64,000 bases of DNA from Rhizobium sp. BK316 (GCF_014193695.1 NZ_JACHZR010000001.1:409309-473308); one strand, 5' to 3'; counted from the stretch's first letter, positions 1 to 9,502 are shown. Made by a program: numbers and translations. Notes: a model not told the origin generated them from the letters alone.

Positions 1-2
1 TC

Positions 3-806
3 GACAACGTCATCCCGCCGTCGATCGCCTTCCTGATTCTGGCGACCGCCACCAATCTTTCGGTAGGCTCCCTGTTGGTCGGCGGCTTCTTTGCCGGCGG
101 GCTCATGGCCATCTGCCTTGCCGTTGCCATTCATCTGACTGTCCGCGATCAGGCACCGTTGCCGCGCGCCACGGCAGCGCAGCGCTGGCAGTCGGCCATC
201 CAGGCGATCCCGGCCTTCGGTCTCGGTGTCATCGTCGTGGTCGGCATCCGCATCGGCATCGTCACGACGACGGAGGCTGCGGCACTTGCCGCCTTTTACA
301 CCTTCCTGCTCGGCATCGACGCGCGGCTTGGCGTCCTCTCGCTCTACGCCGCCTTCCGGCAGGCGGCTATCGAGGCTGCGGCGATCGGCCTGCTAATCGG
401 CACGGCCGGCCCCTTTGCCTTCCTGCTCGCCGTCGATGATGTCTCAGGCCTGATCTCCAACCTGATGATGGCGCTTGGCGGAAGTGCTCTCGCCGTGATC
501 CTGCTCTCCAACATCATTCTGCTCGTCGTCGGGCTGGTTCTCGATATCGGCGCTGCGATCCTGCTGTTCGGGCCGATCCTGCTGCCAGCCGCCGTCGCCG
601 CCGGCATCGATCCCATCCATTTCGGCGTCATCATCGTGGTCAACCTGATGATTCACGGCCTGACACCACCTCTCGGCATGCTGATCTTCGTCGTCAGCGG
701 CGTGACCCGTATTCCAGCCTCCGCCCTCTTCAGGGCGGTCGTTCCCTATCTGCTTGCCCTTCTCGTCTCGCTCGCAATCCTTTGCGCCTGGGCGATCCTC
801 TTCTAA
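3..806 (+). CDS. TRAP transporter large permease (DctM family), 3' part
   Basis: The reading frame is open from the window edge, so the gene begins outside; about 267 C-terminal residues are present. The protein is almost wholly hydrophobic, with repeated transmembrane helices and a PPSIAFLIL stretch near the visible start, as in DctM, the 12-helix channel subunit of tripartite ATP-independent periplasmic (TRAP) importers. It uses ion gradients to move an organic acid or similar solute across the inner membrane. The TRAP binding protein starts 17 bp downstream on the same strand, which supports the assignment. A small DctQ subunit would be expected upstream. The substrate cannot be told from sequence. 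Confidence 0.88.
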   Translation, partial: DNVIPPSIAFLILATATNLSVGSLLVGGFFAGGLMAICLAVAIHLTVRDQAPLPRATAAQRWQSAIQAIPAFGLGVIVVVGIRIGIVTTTEAAALAAFYTFLLGIDARLGVLSLYAAFRQAAIEAAAIGLLIGTAGPFAFLLAVDDVSGLISNLMMALGGSALAVILLSNIILLVVGLVLDIGAAILLFGPILLPAAVAAGIDPIHFGVIIVVNLMIHGLTPPLGMLIFVVSGVTRIPASALFRAVVPYLLALLVSLAILCAWAILF

Positions 807-823
807 CCGACAGGACCTCATTC

Positions 824-1822
824 ATGGACAATCTCAACCGACGCAATTTCCTGAAGACCGCCGCGATTGCCGGCACTGCCCTTGCCGCACCGGCCTTCGT
901 TCGCACGGCGTCCGCCCGTACGACGACGATCACCATCGCCTCGCTCCTCGGCGACGACAAGCCGGAGACCAAGATCTGGGTGAAGATCAGCGAGCTGGTC
1001 GAAGCCAAGCTGCCCGGCCAGTTCAAATTCAACATCGTCAAGAACGGCGCGCTCGGCGGCGAAAAGGAAGTGGCAGAGGGCGTTCGGCTTGGCTCCATCC
1101 ACGCCAGCCTTTCGACGGTCTCATCGCTCTCCGGCTGGGCGCCGGAACTGCAGATCCTCGATCTTCCCTTCCTGTTCCGCGATGCCGATCATGTGCGCCG
1201 TACCGTCAGCAGCGATATCGGCGCCGATCTGAGGGATAAGCTGCAGGCGCAGAATTTCGTCGTCGGCGATTTCATCAATTATGGCGCCCGTCATCTCCTG
1301 ACCAAGGAGCCGGTGACGCGCCCGGAACAGCTCAAAGGCAAGCGCATCCGCGTTATTCAGAGCCCGCTGCACACCAAGCTCTGGAGCGCCTTGGGCACGA
1401 CGCCGATCGGCATCCCGATCACCGAAACCTATAATTCGCTGGCAACCGGTGTTGCCGATGCCATGGATCTCACCAAGTCCGCCTATGCCGGCTTCAAGCT
1501 CTACGAGGTCGTACCCTACATGACCGAGACCGGCCACATCTGGGCGTCAGGCATCATCTATTATTCCTCGACCTTCTGGGGCGGCCTCAACGATGAGCAG
1601 AAGACCGTCTTCCAGCAGGCGTCCAGCGAAGGTGCAGCCTATTTCAACCAGCTGATCGTCGATGACGAGGCGGCATCCGTCGAAGTCTCGCTGAAGAACG
1701 GCGGCAAGCTGTTGAAGCCGGAAGCCTTCGAGGAATGGCAGAAGGGTGCCAAGAGCGTTTGGGACGATTTCGCTCCCATCGTCGGCGGGCTGGACCGCAT
1801 CAAGGCCGTCCAGTCGGCCTGA
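824..1822 (+). CDS. TRAP transporter substrate-binding protein (DctP family)
   Basis: A 332-residue periplasmic solute receptor for the TRAP permease just upstream. The N-terminus carries a twin-arginine-like signal (RRNFLK at residues 6-11, then a hydrophobic stretch to an Ala-rich cleavage site near residue 31), so export may use the Tat route. The DctP hallmarks are the GALGGEKE region and the central part around VIQSPLHTKLWSALG, followed by ETYNSLATGVADAMD, where the family's substrate-contacting arginine and helix lie. The start at 824 is chosen because the signal begins there; an in-frame start 42 bp upstream would lie inside the permease gene. The ligand is unknown. Confidence 0.88.
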   Translation: MDNLNRRNFLKTAAIAGTALAAPAFVRTASARTTTITIASLLGDDKPETKIWVKISELVEAKLPGQFKFNIVKNGALGGEKEVAEGVRLGSIHASLSTVSSLSGWAPELQILDLPFLFRDADHVRRTVSSDIGADLRDKLQAQNFVVGDFINYGARHLLTKEPVTRPEQLKGKRIRVIQSPLHTKLWSALGTTPIGIPITETYNSLATGVADAMDLTKSAYAGFKLYEVVPYMTETGHIWASGIIYYSSTFWGGLNDEQKTVFQQASSEGAAYFNQLIVDDEAASVEVSLKNGGKLLKPEAFEEWQKGAKSVWDDFAPIVGGLDRIKAVQSA

Positions 1823-1835
1823 AGAAACTTTGACC

Positions 1836-1863
1836 GCAAGGCTGGCCCGCCAGTCAGCCTTGC
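1836..1863. terminator. Hairpin between convergent genes
   Basis: A perfect 9-bp inverted repeat (GCAAGGCTG / CAGCCTTGC, 10-nt loop) lies between the convergent TRAP receptor and cupin genes. The right arm sequence CAGCCTTGCC is repeated directly at 1871-1880. There is no T-run on either side, so it could be a bidirectional stop or an mRNA 3' stabiliser. Function is inferred from position only. Confidence 0.35.
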
Positions 1864-1913
1864 CTACCAGCCAGCCTTGCCCACCCCTTGGGGCGCCGCT
1901 GATGCCGTCGAGT

Positions 1914-2267
1914 TCACGCCGGTTCCTCTTCCAGTATTTTTACCGGCCGGTCCCACTGGATGAGCACGACACAGCCCGTATCGCTCCATACCGAATGTTC
2001 GGTACCCGGTGCATTGACGATGTAACTGCCGCGGCCGTAATCGCCCGCTTCATCGGATTGGACGCCGTCAAGCACAAGGATCGTTTCCAGCCCCTCATGG
2101 CGATGGCGGGGAACGCTGGCGCCGGCCTCGTATTTCAGCAGTGCGACGCCTGGCTGATCGCCTTCGAAGCGGCGGATCCAATGGATGGTGACCTCGTCGC
2201 GGAAGGGGCCGAATTCCAGATCCTTCCAGCCGCCGGATGTCAGCAATTCGCGGGTCGTTTCAGGCAT
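1914..2267 (-). CDS. Cupin-domain protein (ChrR-like)
   Basis: A 117-residue single-domain cupin. The metal-binding cupin motif 1 is visible as [16 protein letters not shown], and motif 2 as [12 protein letters not shown], so a metal-bound small beta barrel is likely. It most resembles the ChrR-type cupin domain found as a stand-alone protein in many rhizobia. It is the last gene of the biuret/amidase operon and its start overlaps the end of the preceding hydrolase by 8 bp, so it is translationally coupled. An ATG at 2330 gives a longer frame, but that extension reads across the upstream gene. Its role is unknown; a stress sensor or accessory enzyme for the amide pathway is possible. Confidence 0.75.
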   Translation of the reverse strand: MPETTRELLTSGGWKDLEFGPFRDEVTIHWIRRFEGDQPGVALLKYEAGASVPRHRHEGLETILVLDGVQSDEAGDYGRGSYIVNAPGTEHSVWSDTGCVVLIQWDRPVKILEEEPA

Positions 2268-2928
2268 GAGCGATGCTTTCCAGGATATCGTCGACACGGG
2301 CCGTCCAGCCGACGATCGCGCCCTGGGCACGGATCATGGCGATGGCGGCCGCCTTGAATTCGGGGAAATAACTCTCTGTCGCCTCCTCGGCGAGCAGGCA
2401 TTCATAGCCGCGGTCATTCGCCTCCCGCATGGTCGTCTGCACGCAGACTTCGGTCGTCACACCGGCGAAGACAAGCTGCTTGATACCTTTGTGCTGCAGC
2501 ACTTCGCCGAGATCGGTGGCATAGAAAGCGCCCTTGCCTGGCTTTTCGATGACCACTTCGCCCTTGACCGGCGCAAGCTCCGGCAGGATCGCCGTGCCGG
2601 GTTCGCCCGAGATCAGGATCCGGCCCATGGGGCCTTCATCGCCGATCCGGAGCGTCGGGTTGCCGCGATCGCGTTTTGCCGACGGCAGGTCCGAGAGGTC
2701 GGGCCTATGACATTCCATCGTATGGATGACCGGCAGGCCGGCATTGCGGAAGCCCTGGATGAGGCGTTTGACATCGGGCACGATCCTGGTGATGCGACTG
2801 ACATCATTGCCGAGGCTGGCGCCGAAGCCGCCAGGCTCGGCGAAGTCGCGCTGCATGTCGATGATGATGAGGGCGAGCCGGTCGTGCTTCACCGGAAAGG
2901 CGAAGGGTTCTGCCTTGATCTCCGCCAT
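2260..2928 (-). CDS. Isochorismatase-family cysteine hydrolase (BiuH paralogue)
   Basis: A 222-residue cysteine amidohydrolase. The Asp-Lys-Cys triad of the isochorismatase-like fold is visible as D24 (IIIDMQRDF), K129 ([10 protein letters not shown]) and C162 ([19 protein letters not shown]). It is clearly related to the BiuH encoded two genes upstream, sharing the HRPDL.DLP, RIL..GEPG and PGKG.F.ATDL blocks, but lacks BiuH's N-terminal extension and has different residues between positions 85 and 100. Plausible substrates are other urea-like amides such as triuret or carbamoyl compounds, but sequence alone does not decide this. It is coupled to the ABC ATPase gene by a TGATG junction. Confidence 0.85.
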   Translation of the reverse strand: MAEIKAEPFAFPVKHDRLALIIIDMQRDFAEPGGFGASLGNDVSRITRIVPDVKRLIQGFRNAGLPVIHTMECHRPDLSDLPSAKRDRGNPTLRIGDEGPMGRILISGEPGTAILPELAPVKGEVVIEKPGKGAFYATDLGEVLQHKGIKQLVFAGVTTEVCVQTTMREANDRGYECLLAEEATESYFPEFKAAAIAMIRAQGAIVGWTARVDDILESIAHA

Positions 2929-4478
2929 CAGTGGTGTCCCGCCATGTGGGCGCCGATGACGCTGATATCGGCGGAAAGGGCCGGGGTCTCGTAGACCAGC
3001 CTGCCCTCGGAAATCACCATGATGCGGTCCGACATTTCGAGCAGCTCGTCGAGGTCTTCAGAGAGCAGCAGCACGGCCGTACCGGAATTACGCGCCCTCA
3101 TGATGCGGGCGCGGATTTCGGCGACGGCCGAGAAGTCGAGGCCGAAACAGGGATTCGAAACGATCAGCAGATCCACTTCGCCGGTCAGCTCGCGGGCCAG
3201 AACGGCGCGCTGCACATTGCCGCCCGAAAGAGCTGCGATCGGCGATGAGGAGGAGGCTGTCTTCACCTTGAAGTCGGAAATCAGCGCTATGGCGCGTTTC
3301 TTCATCTTGCCCTTGTTCAGCCAGATCGCGTCCTTGCCGTCGGCCTTCAGATCGAAGGTCCGGAAGGCGAGGTTCTCGCTGACTGTCATGCGCGGGGCGC
3401 AGGCATTCTGCAGCGGCTCTTCAGGGATGAAGCGGACATTGTTCTTGCGGGTCTCCGGACGTGTCGCGCCATAGATCTCGCCGTTGACGCTAACACGACC
3501 GGTATCCGTCGGCCGCTGTCCTGCAAGGATTTCCGTCAGCTCCTTCTGGCCGTTGCCCGATATGCCGGCGATGCCGACGATCTCGCCCGAGCGGACCGTG
3601 AGATTGTCGATCTCGATGGTCTTGAGGCCTGAGCGGTCCGGTGCTTTGACTTGCTCGACGGTCAGGACCGGCTTGGCGCTCTCGGAAACCGGAACGCGGG
3701 TGTCGAGTTCAGCGAGCTTGACGTCGCCTATCATCATTGCCGCCATATCGGCGGTGGAGAGCTCGCCGACCTTGCCGGTGCCGACCAGCTTGCCGCGCCG
3801 CAGGATCGACACGGCATCGGCGAATTTCGTCACCTCGTGGAATTTGTGGGAGATCATCAGCACGGTCAACTCGCCGCGCTCGGTCATGCCACGCACGAGG
3901 CCGAGCATTTCATCGGCTTCGGCGGGCGTCAGCACCGAGGTCGGCTCGTCGAGCACCAGGAAGGAACGACCGAGATAGAGCTGCTTGACGATCTCCAGTT
4001 TCTGCTTTTCGCCGGCGGCAAGCTCGCTCACCGGACGATCAAGCGGGATCTTGAACGGCATGCGCTCCATGAAGGTCGCAAGGTCTTTCCGCTCTTTCGC
4101 CCAGTTGATGATCGCCGGGACTTCCGCACGGCTGATGACGAGGTTTTCAGCACCCGTCAGCGACGGGACCAGCGTGAAGTGCTGGTAAACCATGCCGAGG
4201 CCATAGGTCGCTGCATCCTTGGGTGAAGCGACCGCCACTTCGCGGCCGTCGACGGAAAGCGAGCCCGATGTCGCGTGGTAGAAGCCCATGATACATTTGA
4301 CGAGTGTCGATTTGCCAGCGCCGTTTTCGCCGAGCAGAGCATGAAAGCTGCCCGAAGGCACCTTGATCGAGACGTGGTCGAGCGCGGTGAAGCTGCCGAA
4401 GCGCATCGTCATGTCGATCGTGTCGATGCCGACGGCTTTGCCGGCTTGCGGGAGGGGAGTGTCGCGGACGGTGCTCAT
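2928..4478 (-). CDS. BMP-type ABC transporter, duplicated ATPase
   Basis: A 516-residue protein with two fused nucleotide-binding domains, as in the simple-sugar/nucleoside importer class that pairs with BMP-family lipoprotein-like receptors. The first domain has Walker [10 protein letters not shown] (residues 50-58), signature [16 protein letters not shown] and Walker [10 protein letters not shown]. The second has a degenerate P-loop ([16 protein letters not shown]), signature [16 protein letters not shown], and SNPCFGLDF in place of a normal Walker B with catalytic Glu, so only the first site is likely catalytic. Genes on both sides are coupled by 1- and 4-bp overlaps. It energises uptake through the two permeases at 6240-8296. 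Confidence 0.9.
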   Translation of the reverse strand: MSTVRDTPLPQAGKAVGIDTIDMTMRFGSFTALDHVSIKVPSGSFHALLGENGAGKSTLVKCIMGFYHATSGSLSVDGREVAVASPKDAATYGLGMVYQHFTLVPSLTGAENLVISRAEVPAIINWAKERKDLATFMERMPFKIPLDRPVSELAAGEKQKLEIVKQLYLGRSFLVLDEPTSVLTPAEADEMLGLVRGMTERGELTVLMISHKFHEVTKFADAVSILRRGKLVGTGKVGELSTADMAAMMIGDVKLAELDTRVPVSESAKPVLTVEQVKAPDRSGLKTIEIDNLTVRSGEIVGIAGISGNGQKELTEILAGQRPTDTGRVSVNGEIYGATRPETRKNNVRFIPEEPLQNACAPRMTVSENLAFRTFDLKADGKDAIWLNKGKMKKRAIALISDFKVKTASSSSPIAALSGGNVQRAVLARELTGEVDLLIVSNPCFGLDFSAVAEIRARIMRARNSGTAVLLLSEDLDELLEMSDRIMVISEGRLVYETPALSADISVIGAHMAGHH

Positions 4479-5176
4479 GGCAGCTGGCTCACAAGCGTTT
4501 CGGAGTTGGAAACGGAGCCGAAGACGCCGCCCTGCATCTTCACCATCTTGATGGCTGCGAGGTGGTTACCATAATCGGTCGCGCCGCAGCAGTCCTCCAA
4601 GAGCAGGCACTCGAAGCCGCGGTCGTTCGCCTCGCGCATGGTGGTGGAAACGCAGACATCGGTGGTGATACCGGTGAGGATGATGTTCTCGATACGCTTC
4701 TGGTTGAGGATCAATTCCAGATCGGTGGCACAGAAGGAGCCCTTGCCGGGTTTGTCGATGATCGTCTCACCCTCGATCGGGTAGAGTTCGGGAATGATGT
4801 CCCAGCCGGGTTCGCCGCGGGTCAGGATGCGCCCACAAGGCCCGGGATCGCCGATACCAGCGCCAACGCGCTGCGAGCGCCAGCGCTTATTGGCTGGCAG
4901 GTCGGCGAGATCGGGACGATGGCCCTCGCGGGTGTGAATGATGGGGTAGCCCTTGGTGCGCATGGCGGCCAGCACCTTCTTGATCGGCTCGATGGGTGCC
5001 TGGACCAGTGACAGGTCGTAGCCCATGTGGTCGACATACCCGCCTTTGCCGCAGAAATCCGTCTGCATGTCGATGATGATGAGGGCGGTATTGTCCGGCC
5101 GCAGGGCGCCGTTATAGGGCCAGGCATAGGGATCGGCGTCAATATAATGTCCTTTGCTCTCGACCATGGCGTCCAT
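4475..5176 (-). CDS. biuH: Biuret hydrolase (biuret amidohydrolase)
   Basis: A 233-residue isochorismatase-family enzyme that hydrolyses biuret to allophanate and ammonia. The triad falls at D36, K142 and C175, the numbers I recall for the structurally characterised Rhizobium leguminosarum BiuH, and the N-terminus ([19 protein letters not shown]) also matches that enzyme closely. The conserved core [18 protein letters not shown] surrounds the nucleophile. Start 5176 has an AGGAGAAG ribosome site upstream. Unlike cyanuric-acid clusters, no atzD, atzE or allophanate hydrolase gene is present in this window, so allophanate must be processed by an enzyme encoded elsewhere. It lies in a transporter operon, suggesting imported biuret. 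Confidence 0.88.
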   Translation of the reverse strand: MDAMVESKGHYIDADPYAWPYNGALRPDNTALIIIDMQTDFCGKGGYVDHMGYDLSLVQAPIEPIKKVLAAMRTKGYPIIHTREGHRPDLADLPANKRWRSQRVGAGIGDPGPCGRILTRGEPGWDIIPELYPIEGETIIDKPGKGSFCATDLELILNQKRIENIILTGITTDVCVSTTMREANDRGFECLLLEDCCGATDYGNHLAAIKMVKMQGGVFGSVSNSETLVSQLP

Positions 5177-5188
5177 CGTCTTCTTCTC

Positions 5189-6205
5189 CTATTCACCCGC
5201 GAGTTTGAATGTTTCGCCGTAGCGGCGCGTCGGCGTGTCGAAGCCACAGGACGTACCGTCCGTGACCTTCACCTGATCCTCCCAGGGGAGGCGGTATTTG
5301 CCGGCGATGAGGTCGTGCATATAGGTGTAGGGCGCATCATCAGCGCCGCCGGCCACGGCGACATAGCCGCGGTGGCCGAACTGGTAGATGTTGTTTTCGA
5401 CACCCCAGCCGAGGCGGGCTTCGCGCACGAGATCGGGGCGGACTTCGGCGGTGATAATCTCATTGACGCGGCCCGATGTTCCGTGAGCGATGATCGAGCC
5501 GTCGAAATTGCAGATCATGCCTTCGCCCATCGAGTCGAAGGTGCCGTCCGAGCCGCACATGCAGACGCTCGCCGTGACCATGAGGTTGCAGAAGGCGTTC
5601 GACTGGTTGGTGAATTTCCAGCTCTCACGGATTGGCGCCGTATAACCTGCGGTGCGGATCATGATCTCCGCACCCTTATAGGCGCATTCGCGCGCCATCT
5701 CCGGGAACATGCCGTCATGGCAGATGATGAGCGCCAGCTTTGCGCCCTTCGGCCCGTCGATGACGGGAATGCCGAAATTGCCTGGTTCCCAGGGCTCTAC
5801 CGGCACCCAAGGGTGCATCTTGCGGTAATAGAGCTTCAGCTCGCCCTTGTCGTCGATGATGACACCCGAGTTGTAGGGCATACCATCGGGGTTCAACTCC
5901 ATGATCGAGAAGCAGCCCCAGATCGCGTTCTCCCTGCACGCCTTCTTGAATGCTGCGACCTCCGGTCCGTCGAGCGTGCACATGATCTCGGGATTGATGT
6001 CCATCGACAGGCCATGCAGGGCATATTCCGGGAAAACGACGAGGTCCATGCCCGGCTGATTGCGCCGCGCCTTGCCGACGAGATCGACGATCGCCTGCGT
6101 CTGGCGGGCGAGGTCTTCCCTCGTGACGGTGACGGGAAGCTGCAGCTGCACGAGACCGATGCCGACGCCATGTTCCGATTTATTCAATCCGCCGAGGCCA
6201 TTCAT
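5189..6205 (-). CDS. Formamidase (AmiF-type, nitrilase superfamily)
   Basis: A 338-residue nitrilase-superfamily amidase very like the Helicobacter formamidase AmiF in length and sequence (start MNGLGGLNKS; ending with PWEDQVKVTDG and a GFDTPTRR.G region). The catalytic triad is E60 (VVFPEYALHG), K129 (YYRKMHPW) and C162 (LIICHDGMFPE), positions close to those of AmiF. The reaction expected is formamide to formate plus ammonia; a related short aliphatic amide is the alternative. The start has a good AAGGAG site. It sits 12 bp upstream of biuH and 34 bp downstream of the permease, in one operon that should deliver ammonium from imported amides. Confidence 0.85.
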   Translation of the reverse strand: MNGLGGLNKSEHGVGIGLVQLQLPVTVTREDLARQTQAIVDLVGKARRNQPGMDLVVFPEYALHGLSMDINPEIMCTLDGPEVAAFKKACRENAIWGCFSIMELNPDGMPYNSGVIIDDKGELKLYYRKMHPWVPVEPWEPGNFGIPVIDGPKGAKLALIICHDGMFPEMARECAYKGAEIMIRTAGYTAPIRESWKFTNQSNAFCNLMVTASVCMCGSDGTFDSMGEGMICNFDGSIIAHGTSGRVNEIITAEVRPDLVREARLGWGVENNIYQFGHRGYVAVAGGADDAPYTYMHDLIAGKYRLPWEDQVKVTDGTSCGFDTPTRRYGETFKLAGE

Positions 6206-6239
6206 GGTTTGGCTCCTTTCATGCTCATTTCGTTCGGGC

Positions 6240-7166
6240 TCATTTCGTCAGGGAGAGCGCGCCGGGCGCACCGGCGAGCGAGCGTGTCGGCGACGAGGTC
6301 GCGATCATGATGACCAGGGTCAGCACGTAAGGGGCGGCGTAGAAGAGGTAATAACCCTGGGTCACGCCGACCGATTGCAGCGCCGGGCCGAGTGCGCCGG
6401 CGCCCCCGAAGAGAAGAGCGGCAAGAAAGCAGCCGATCGGGTTCCAGCGGGCGAAGATGACGAGTGCTACAGCCATCAGGCCCTGGCCGGAGGAAATGCC
6501 CTCGTTCCAGGAGCCGGGATAATAGAGCGAGAGATAGGCGCCGCCGATCGCCGCCAGCGAGCCGCCGACGGCGGTGGCAAGCAGCCGCACGCGATCCGGA
6601 TCGATGCCCATGGCGCGCGCGGCATCGGTACTGTCGCCGACGACCCGCAGGATCAGGCCGACACGGGTGTTGCGAAAGGCCCACCAGAGGATGAAGGCGA
6701 GAGCAGCACCGAGGATGAAGAGCACGTTGATATTCAGCGCTGCCTGGATCTGCGGCATGCTAGACCAGAAACCCAGCGGGATTGCCGGCAGATGCGGAGC
6801 GGCAGGCTGGATGAAGGACTTGCCGAGGAAGAAGGCAAGGCCGAGGCCGAACTGCATCATGGCGATGCCGATCGCGATATCGTTGACCTTCGGCCATTTG
6901 CAGATCCAGCCATGGACAAGGCCGAAGACCGCGCCTGTCGCCATGGCCGCCAGCACGCCGAGCCAGGGCGAATTGGCCATGACGGCAACGGCGTAGGCCG
7001 TCATGGCACCGAAGACGAGTGTGCCCTCGAGCCCGAGATTGATGCGGCCGGAACGTTCGGTGATCGTCTCGCCGAGGCTAACGAAGATGAAGGGTGTGGA
7101 AACGCGAATGGCGCCCGCGAGGATGGCGAGGGGGACGCCCCAGATGCCGATGCCTGTCTCTTCCAT
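6240..7166 (-). CDS. BMP-type ABC transporter permease (second)
   Basis: A 308-residue inner-membrane permease with about eight to ten hydrophobic segments and the family stretch ERSGRINLGLEGTLVFGA, typical of the permease that pairs with BMP-family receptors. The start at 7166 is fixed by an AAAAGGAG site and by a 1-bp overlap with the stop of the other permease gene; a much longer open frame upstream is only read-through of that gene. It would form a heterodimer with the product of 7166-8296 and be energised by the duplicated ATPase. Confidence 0.9.
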   Translation of the reverse strand: MEETGIGIWGVPLAILAGAIRVSTPFIFVSLGETITERSGRINLGLEGTLVFGAMTAYAVAVMANSPWLGVLAAMATGAVFGLVHGWICKWPKVNDIAIGIAMMQFGLGLAFFLGKSFIQPAAPHLPAIPLGFWSSMPQIQAALNINVLFILGAALAFILWWAFRNTRVGLILRVVGDSTDAARAMGIDPDRVRLLATAVGGSLAAIGGAYLSLYYPGSWNEGISSGQGLMAVALVIFARWNPIGCFLAALLFGGAGALGPALQSVGVTQGYYLFYAAPYVLTLVIMIATSSPTRSLAGAPGALSLTK

Positions 7167-8296
7167 CAGAGGCTCCTTTTCCAGAGGTCGGGATTGAAGA
7201 TCCTGAAGCGGCCGTAGAAGGTCTCGCAGAAGAGGATGACGATGAAGAGCGTTCCCTGCAGCACCAGCACGGTGGCATCGGGCAGGCCCATGCGGCGCTG
7301 GATGAGGCCGCCCGAGGCATCGATCCCGCCAAGCAGGATTGCGACCGGGATGATCGCCAGCGGATTGTGGCGGGCGAGGAAAGCGACGAGGATGCCGGTA
7401 TAGCCGTATCCTGCGGCCAGCGAGGCATTGGCGCTGCCCTGGACGGCGGCAACCTCGATCATGCCCGCAAGCCCTGCAAAACTGCCGGCAATCGCCGTGA
7501 ATCCGACAATGAGCCTGCCGACCGGCAGGCCCTGAATCTGGGCGGCGCGCACATTGCCACCGGCGATGCGGGCAGCAAAACCGTAGCTTGTCACTTCGAT
7601 CAGGATCCAGGAGGCGATGCAGGCGACGGTGCCGATGAGGAGGCCCCAATGCACGTCCATGCCGGGGATATTGCCGAGCATGTATTCTGGTTGCAGCGGC
7701 CTGGTCGAAGGCTTGTTGAGGCTTGCCGGATCACGCAGCGGCCCTTCGACGAACTGGTTCATCAGGGCGATGGCGATATAGGAAAGCAGCAGCGACGAGA
7801 TCGTCTCGTTGACACCGCGGTAGTGGCGTAGGAAACCGGCAAGGCCGATCCAGATGCCACCGATGACCATAGCGGCAAGCCCCATGAGAATGAGGGTCGG
7901 GAAGACAGGGGCGAAGCCGGCAAGCGGCATGGCCATCGCCGCGGCGGCAACGCCGCCCAGCACGACCGCTCCTTCCCCGCCGATGATGACGAGGCCGAGG
8001 CGGGCGGGCAGGGCGACGCAGAGTGCCGTCAGGAGAAGGGGTGCGGCACGACTTAAGCAGTTCTGCATCGAAAACCAGCTGCCGAAGCCGCCGGTGTACA
8101 TGAGCTGGAAAAGTACTGCTGGCGATTTGCCGATCGCCAGGATGAAAAGAGAGAAGAGCGCAAGACCGATCAGGATGGCCGCAAGGCCGATGACGATGGG
8201 TTCCGCCCGCCGCGCGATCCATTCGAGGATGGGACGGAGCGAAGCCGGTTTTTCTGAAATAACTGATATTGCGGGATCATTGGCCTGAACAGTCAT
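7166..8296 (-). CDS. BMP-type ABC transporter permease (first)
   Basis: A 376-residue permease with a long N-terminal segment before the first membrane helix and the family motif LGLVIIGGEGAVVLGG, plus an HNPLAIIPVAILLGGIDASGG block near the C-terminus. It is the larger of the two permeases in the usual receptor-permease-permease layout. The start at 8296 gives a soluble leader MTVQANDPA followed by the first helix; a start 48 bp upstream adds an Arg-rich segment with no support. The gap to the receptor gene is only 19 bp. Confidence 0.9.
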   Translation of the reverse strand: MTVQANDPAISVISEKPASLRPILEWIARRAEPIVIGLAAILIGLALFSLFILAIGKSPAVLFQLMYTGGFGSWFSMQNCLSRAAPLLLTALCVALPARLGLVIIGGEGAVVLGGVAAAAMAMPLAGFAPVFPTLILMGLAAMVIGGIWIGLAGFLRHYRGVNETISSLLLSYIAIALMNQFVEGPLRDPASLNKPSTRPLQPEYMLGNIPGMDVHWGLLIGTVACIASWILIEVTSYGFAARIAGGNVRAAQIQGLPVGRLIVGFTAIAGSFAGLAGMIEVAAVQGSANASLAAGYGYTGILVAFLARHNPLAIIPVAILLGGIDASGGLIQRRMGLPDATVLVLQGTLFIVILFCETFYGRFRIFNPDLWKRSL

Positions 8297-8315
8297 GGCG
8301 CTTCTCCCTTCGCGG

Positions 8316-9443
8316 TTACGCCGTGGACCCGACGACGCCCTCAACCAGATAATTCATGCTTTCGAGCTCGATCGCGTCTTCGGCGTAGTTCTTGTCGGCG
8401 GTTACGACCGTGTTGCCCTTGTTGTCCTTCAGCGGACCCTTGAAGACCGAGAAGCCGCCCTTCATCATCTCCGCCTGCGTGGCTTCGAAAGCCTTGCGGC
8501 CTTCGGCGGAAACACCGGGGCCGAGCGCGCTCATCTTCACGAAGCCGTCCTTCAGCCCGCCGCGCACGAAATTGCCGAGCTTCTCGCCGGCCTGCGCCTT
8601 CTTGACGAAATCGCTGTAGACGTTGCCCCAGGCCCATTCGGCGCCGGTGAGATATTTTTCGGGGGCAAGCGGGCTCTGGTTGGCGTGATAGCCGCAGACG
8701 AAAGCACCGCGGCCGGCGGCCGTCTCGACGACGACTTTGGGGCTGTCGACGTGGCAGGTGATGACATCGGCGCCCTGATCGATCAGCGCGTTGGTGGCTT
8801 CGGCCTCCTTGACGGCAAGCGACCATTCACCGGTGAAGATGACTTGGCAGGTGATACCAGGATCGACCGTGCGGGCGCCGAGCAGGAAAGCGTTGATGTT
8901 CTGCAGAACCTGCGGGATCGGCTTGGCGGCGACAAAGCCGATCTTCTTGCTCTTCGTTGCATGGCCGGCGGCTATGCCGTTCAGATACTGGCCCTGGAAG
9001 ATATAACCGAAATAGGAGCCGGTATTGGGCGGGTTCTTGCCCTCCTGCCAGAGGCCGCCGCAATGGCGAAACTGGATATCGGGGTACTTCGCGGCTATCG
9101 CCAGCATATGCGGGTCGAAATAGCCGAAGGAGGTGGGAAAGAGCAGGGTCGCGCCATCGAGGTTGATCATCGATTCCATCGTTTTCTGGACGTCGACAGT
9201 CTCGGGGACATTCTCTTCTTCGACGACGGTGACACCCGGCAGTGCCTTCACGGCAGCCGCACCTTCGGCATGCGACTGGTTGTAGCCGTAGTCGTCCTTG
9301 GGGCCGACATAGATGAAACCGACGGTGAGCGCGGTCTGCCCAAGCGCGCGCGATGAGAGGAGGCCCGGAGTAGCGCCGACAAAAGCGGTGGCAGCAGAAG
9401 CCTGGAGGAAATGGCGGCGGTTCATGGAAAGGAGTTTGGTCAT
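8316..9443 (-). CDS. BMP-family ABC transporter substrate-binding protein
   Basis: A 375-residue periplasmic receptor of the basic membrane protein (PnrA/Med) family. The N-terminus has a Tat-type signal (RRHFLQ at residues 9-14 followed by an Ala-rich core). The mature part begins with TVGFIYVGPKDDYGYNQSHAEG, a typical BMP start. Family members bind nucleosides and related heterocycles; with biuret hydrolase and formamidase in the operon, a ureide or amide is possible here. It is the first gene of the operon, with GGGGAG upstream of its ATG and a sigma-54 promoter about 55 bp upstream. Confidence 0.9.
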   Translation of the reverse strand: MTKLLSMNRRHFLQASAATAFVGATPGLLSSRALGQTALTVGFIYVGPKDDYGYNQSHAEGAAAVKALPGVTVVEEENVPETVDVQKTMESMINLDGATLLFPTSFGYFDPHMLAIAAKYPDIQFRHCGGLWQEGKNPPNTGSYFGYIFQGQYLNGIAAGHATKSKKIGFVAAKPIPQVLQNINAFLLGARTVDPGITCQVIFTGEWSLAVKEAEATNALIDQGADVITCHVDSPKVVVETAAGRGAFVCGYHANQSPLAPEKYLTGAEWAWGNVYSDFVKKAQAGEKLGNFVRGGLKDGFVKMSALGPGVSAEGRKAFEATQAEMMKGGFSVFKGPLKDNKGNTVVTADKNYAEDAIELESMNYLVEGVVGSTA

Positions 9444-9490
9444 CGGAATGCTCCCCTTGCGGCGGTTTCGCCGGCTCAATTGGTTACAGA

Positions 9491-9502
9491 AAAGTGTATG
9501 CA
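9491..9502. promoter_or_regulatory. GTGTATGCA box 1, overlapping the -12 element
   Basis: The 12-mer AAAGTGTATGCA occurs here and again 79 bp away at 9570. This copy overlaps the TTGCA of the sigma-54 promoter and the region just downstream. A protein bound here would block the start of transcription. The likely binder is the divergent GntR-family regulator; that is inference. Confidence 0.6.

Noticed and set aside
5027-6310. 427-codon plus-strand frame opposite biuH and formamidase
   Set aside because: Shadow of genes with complete catalytic triads.
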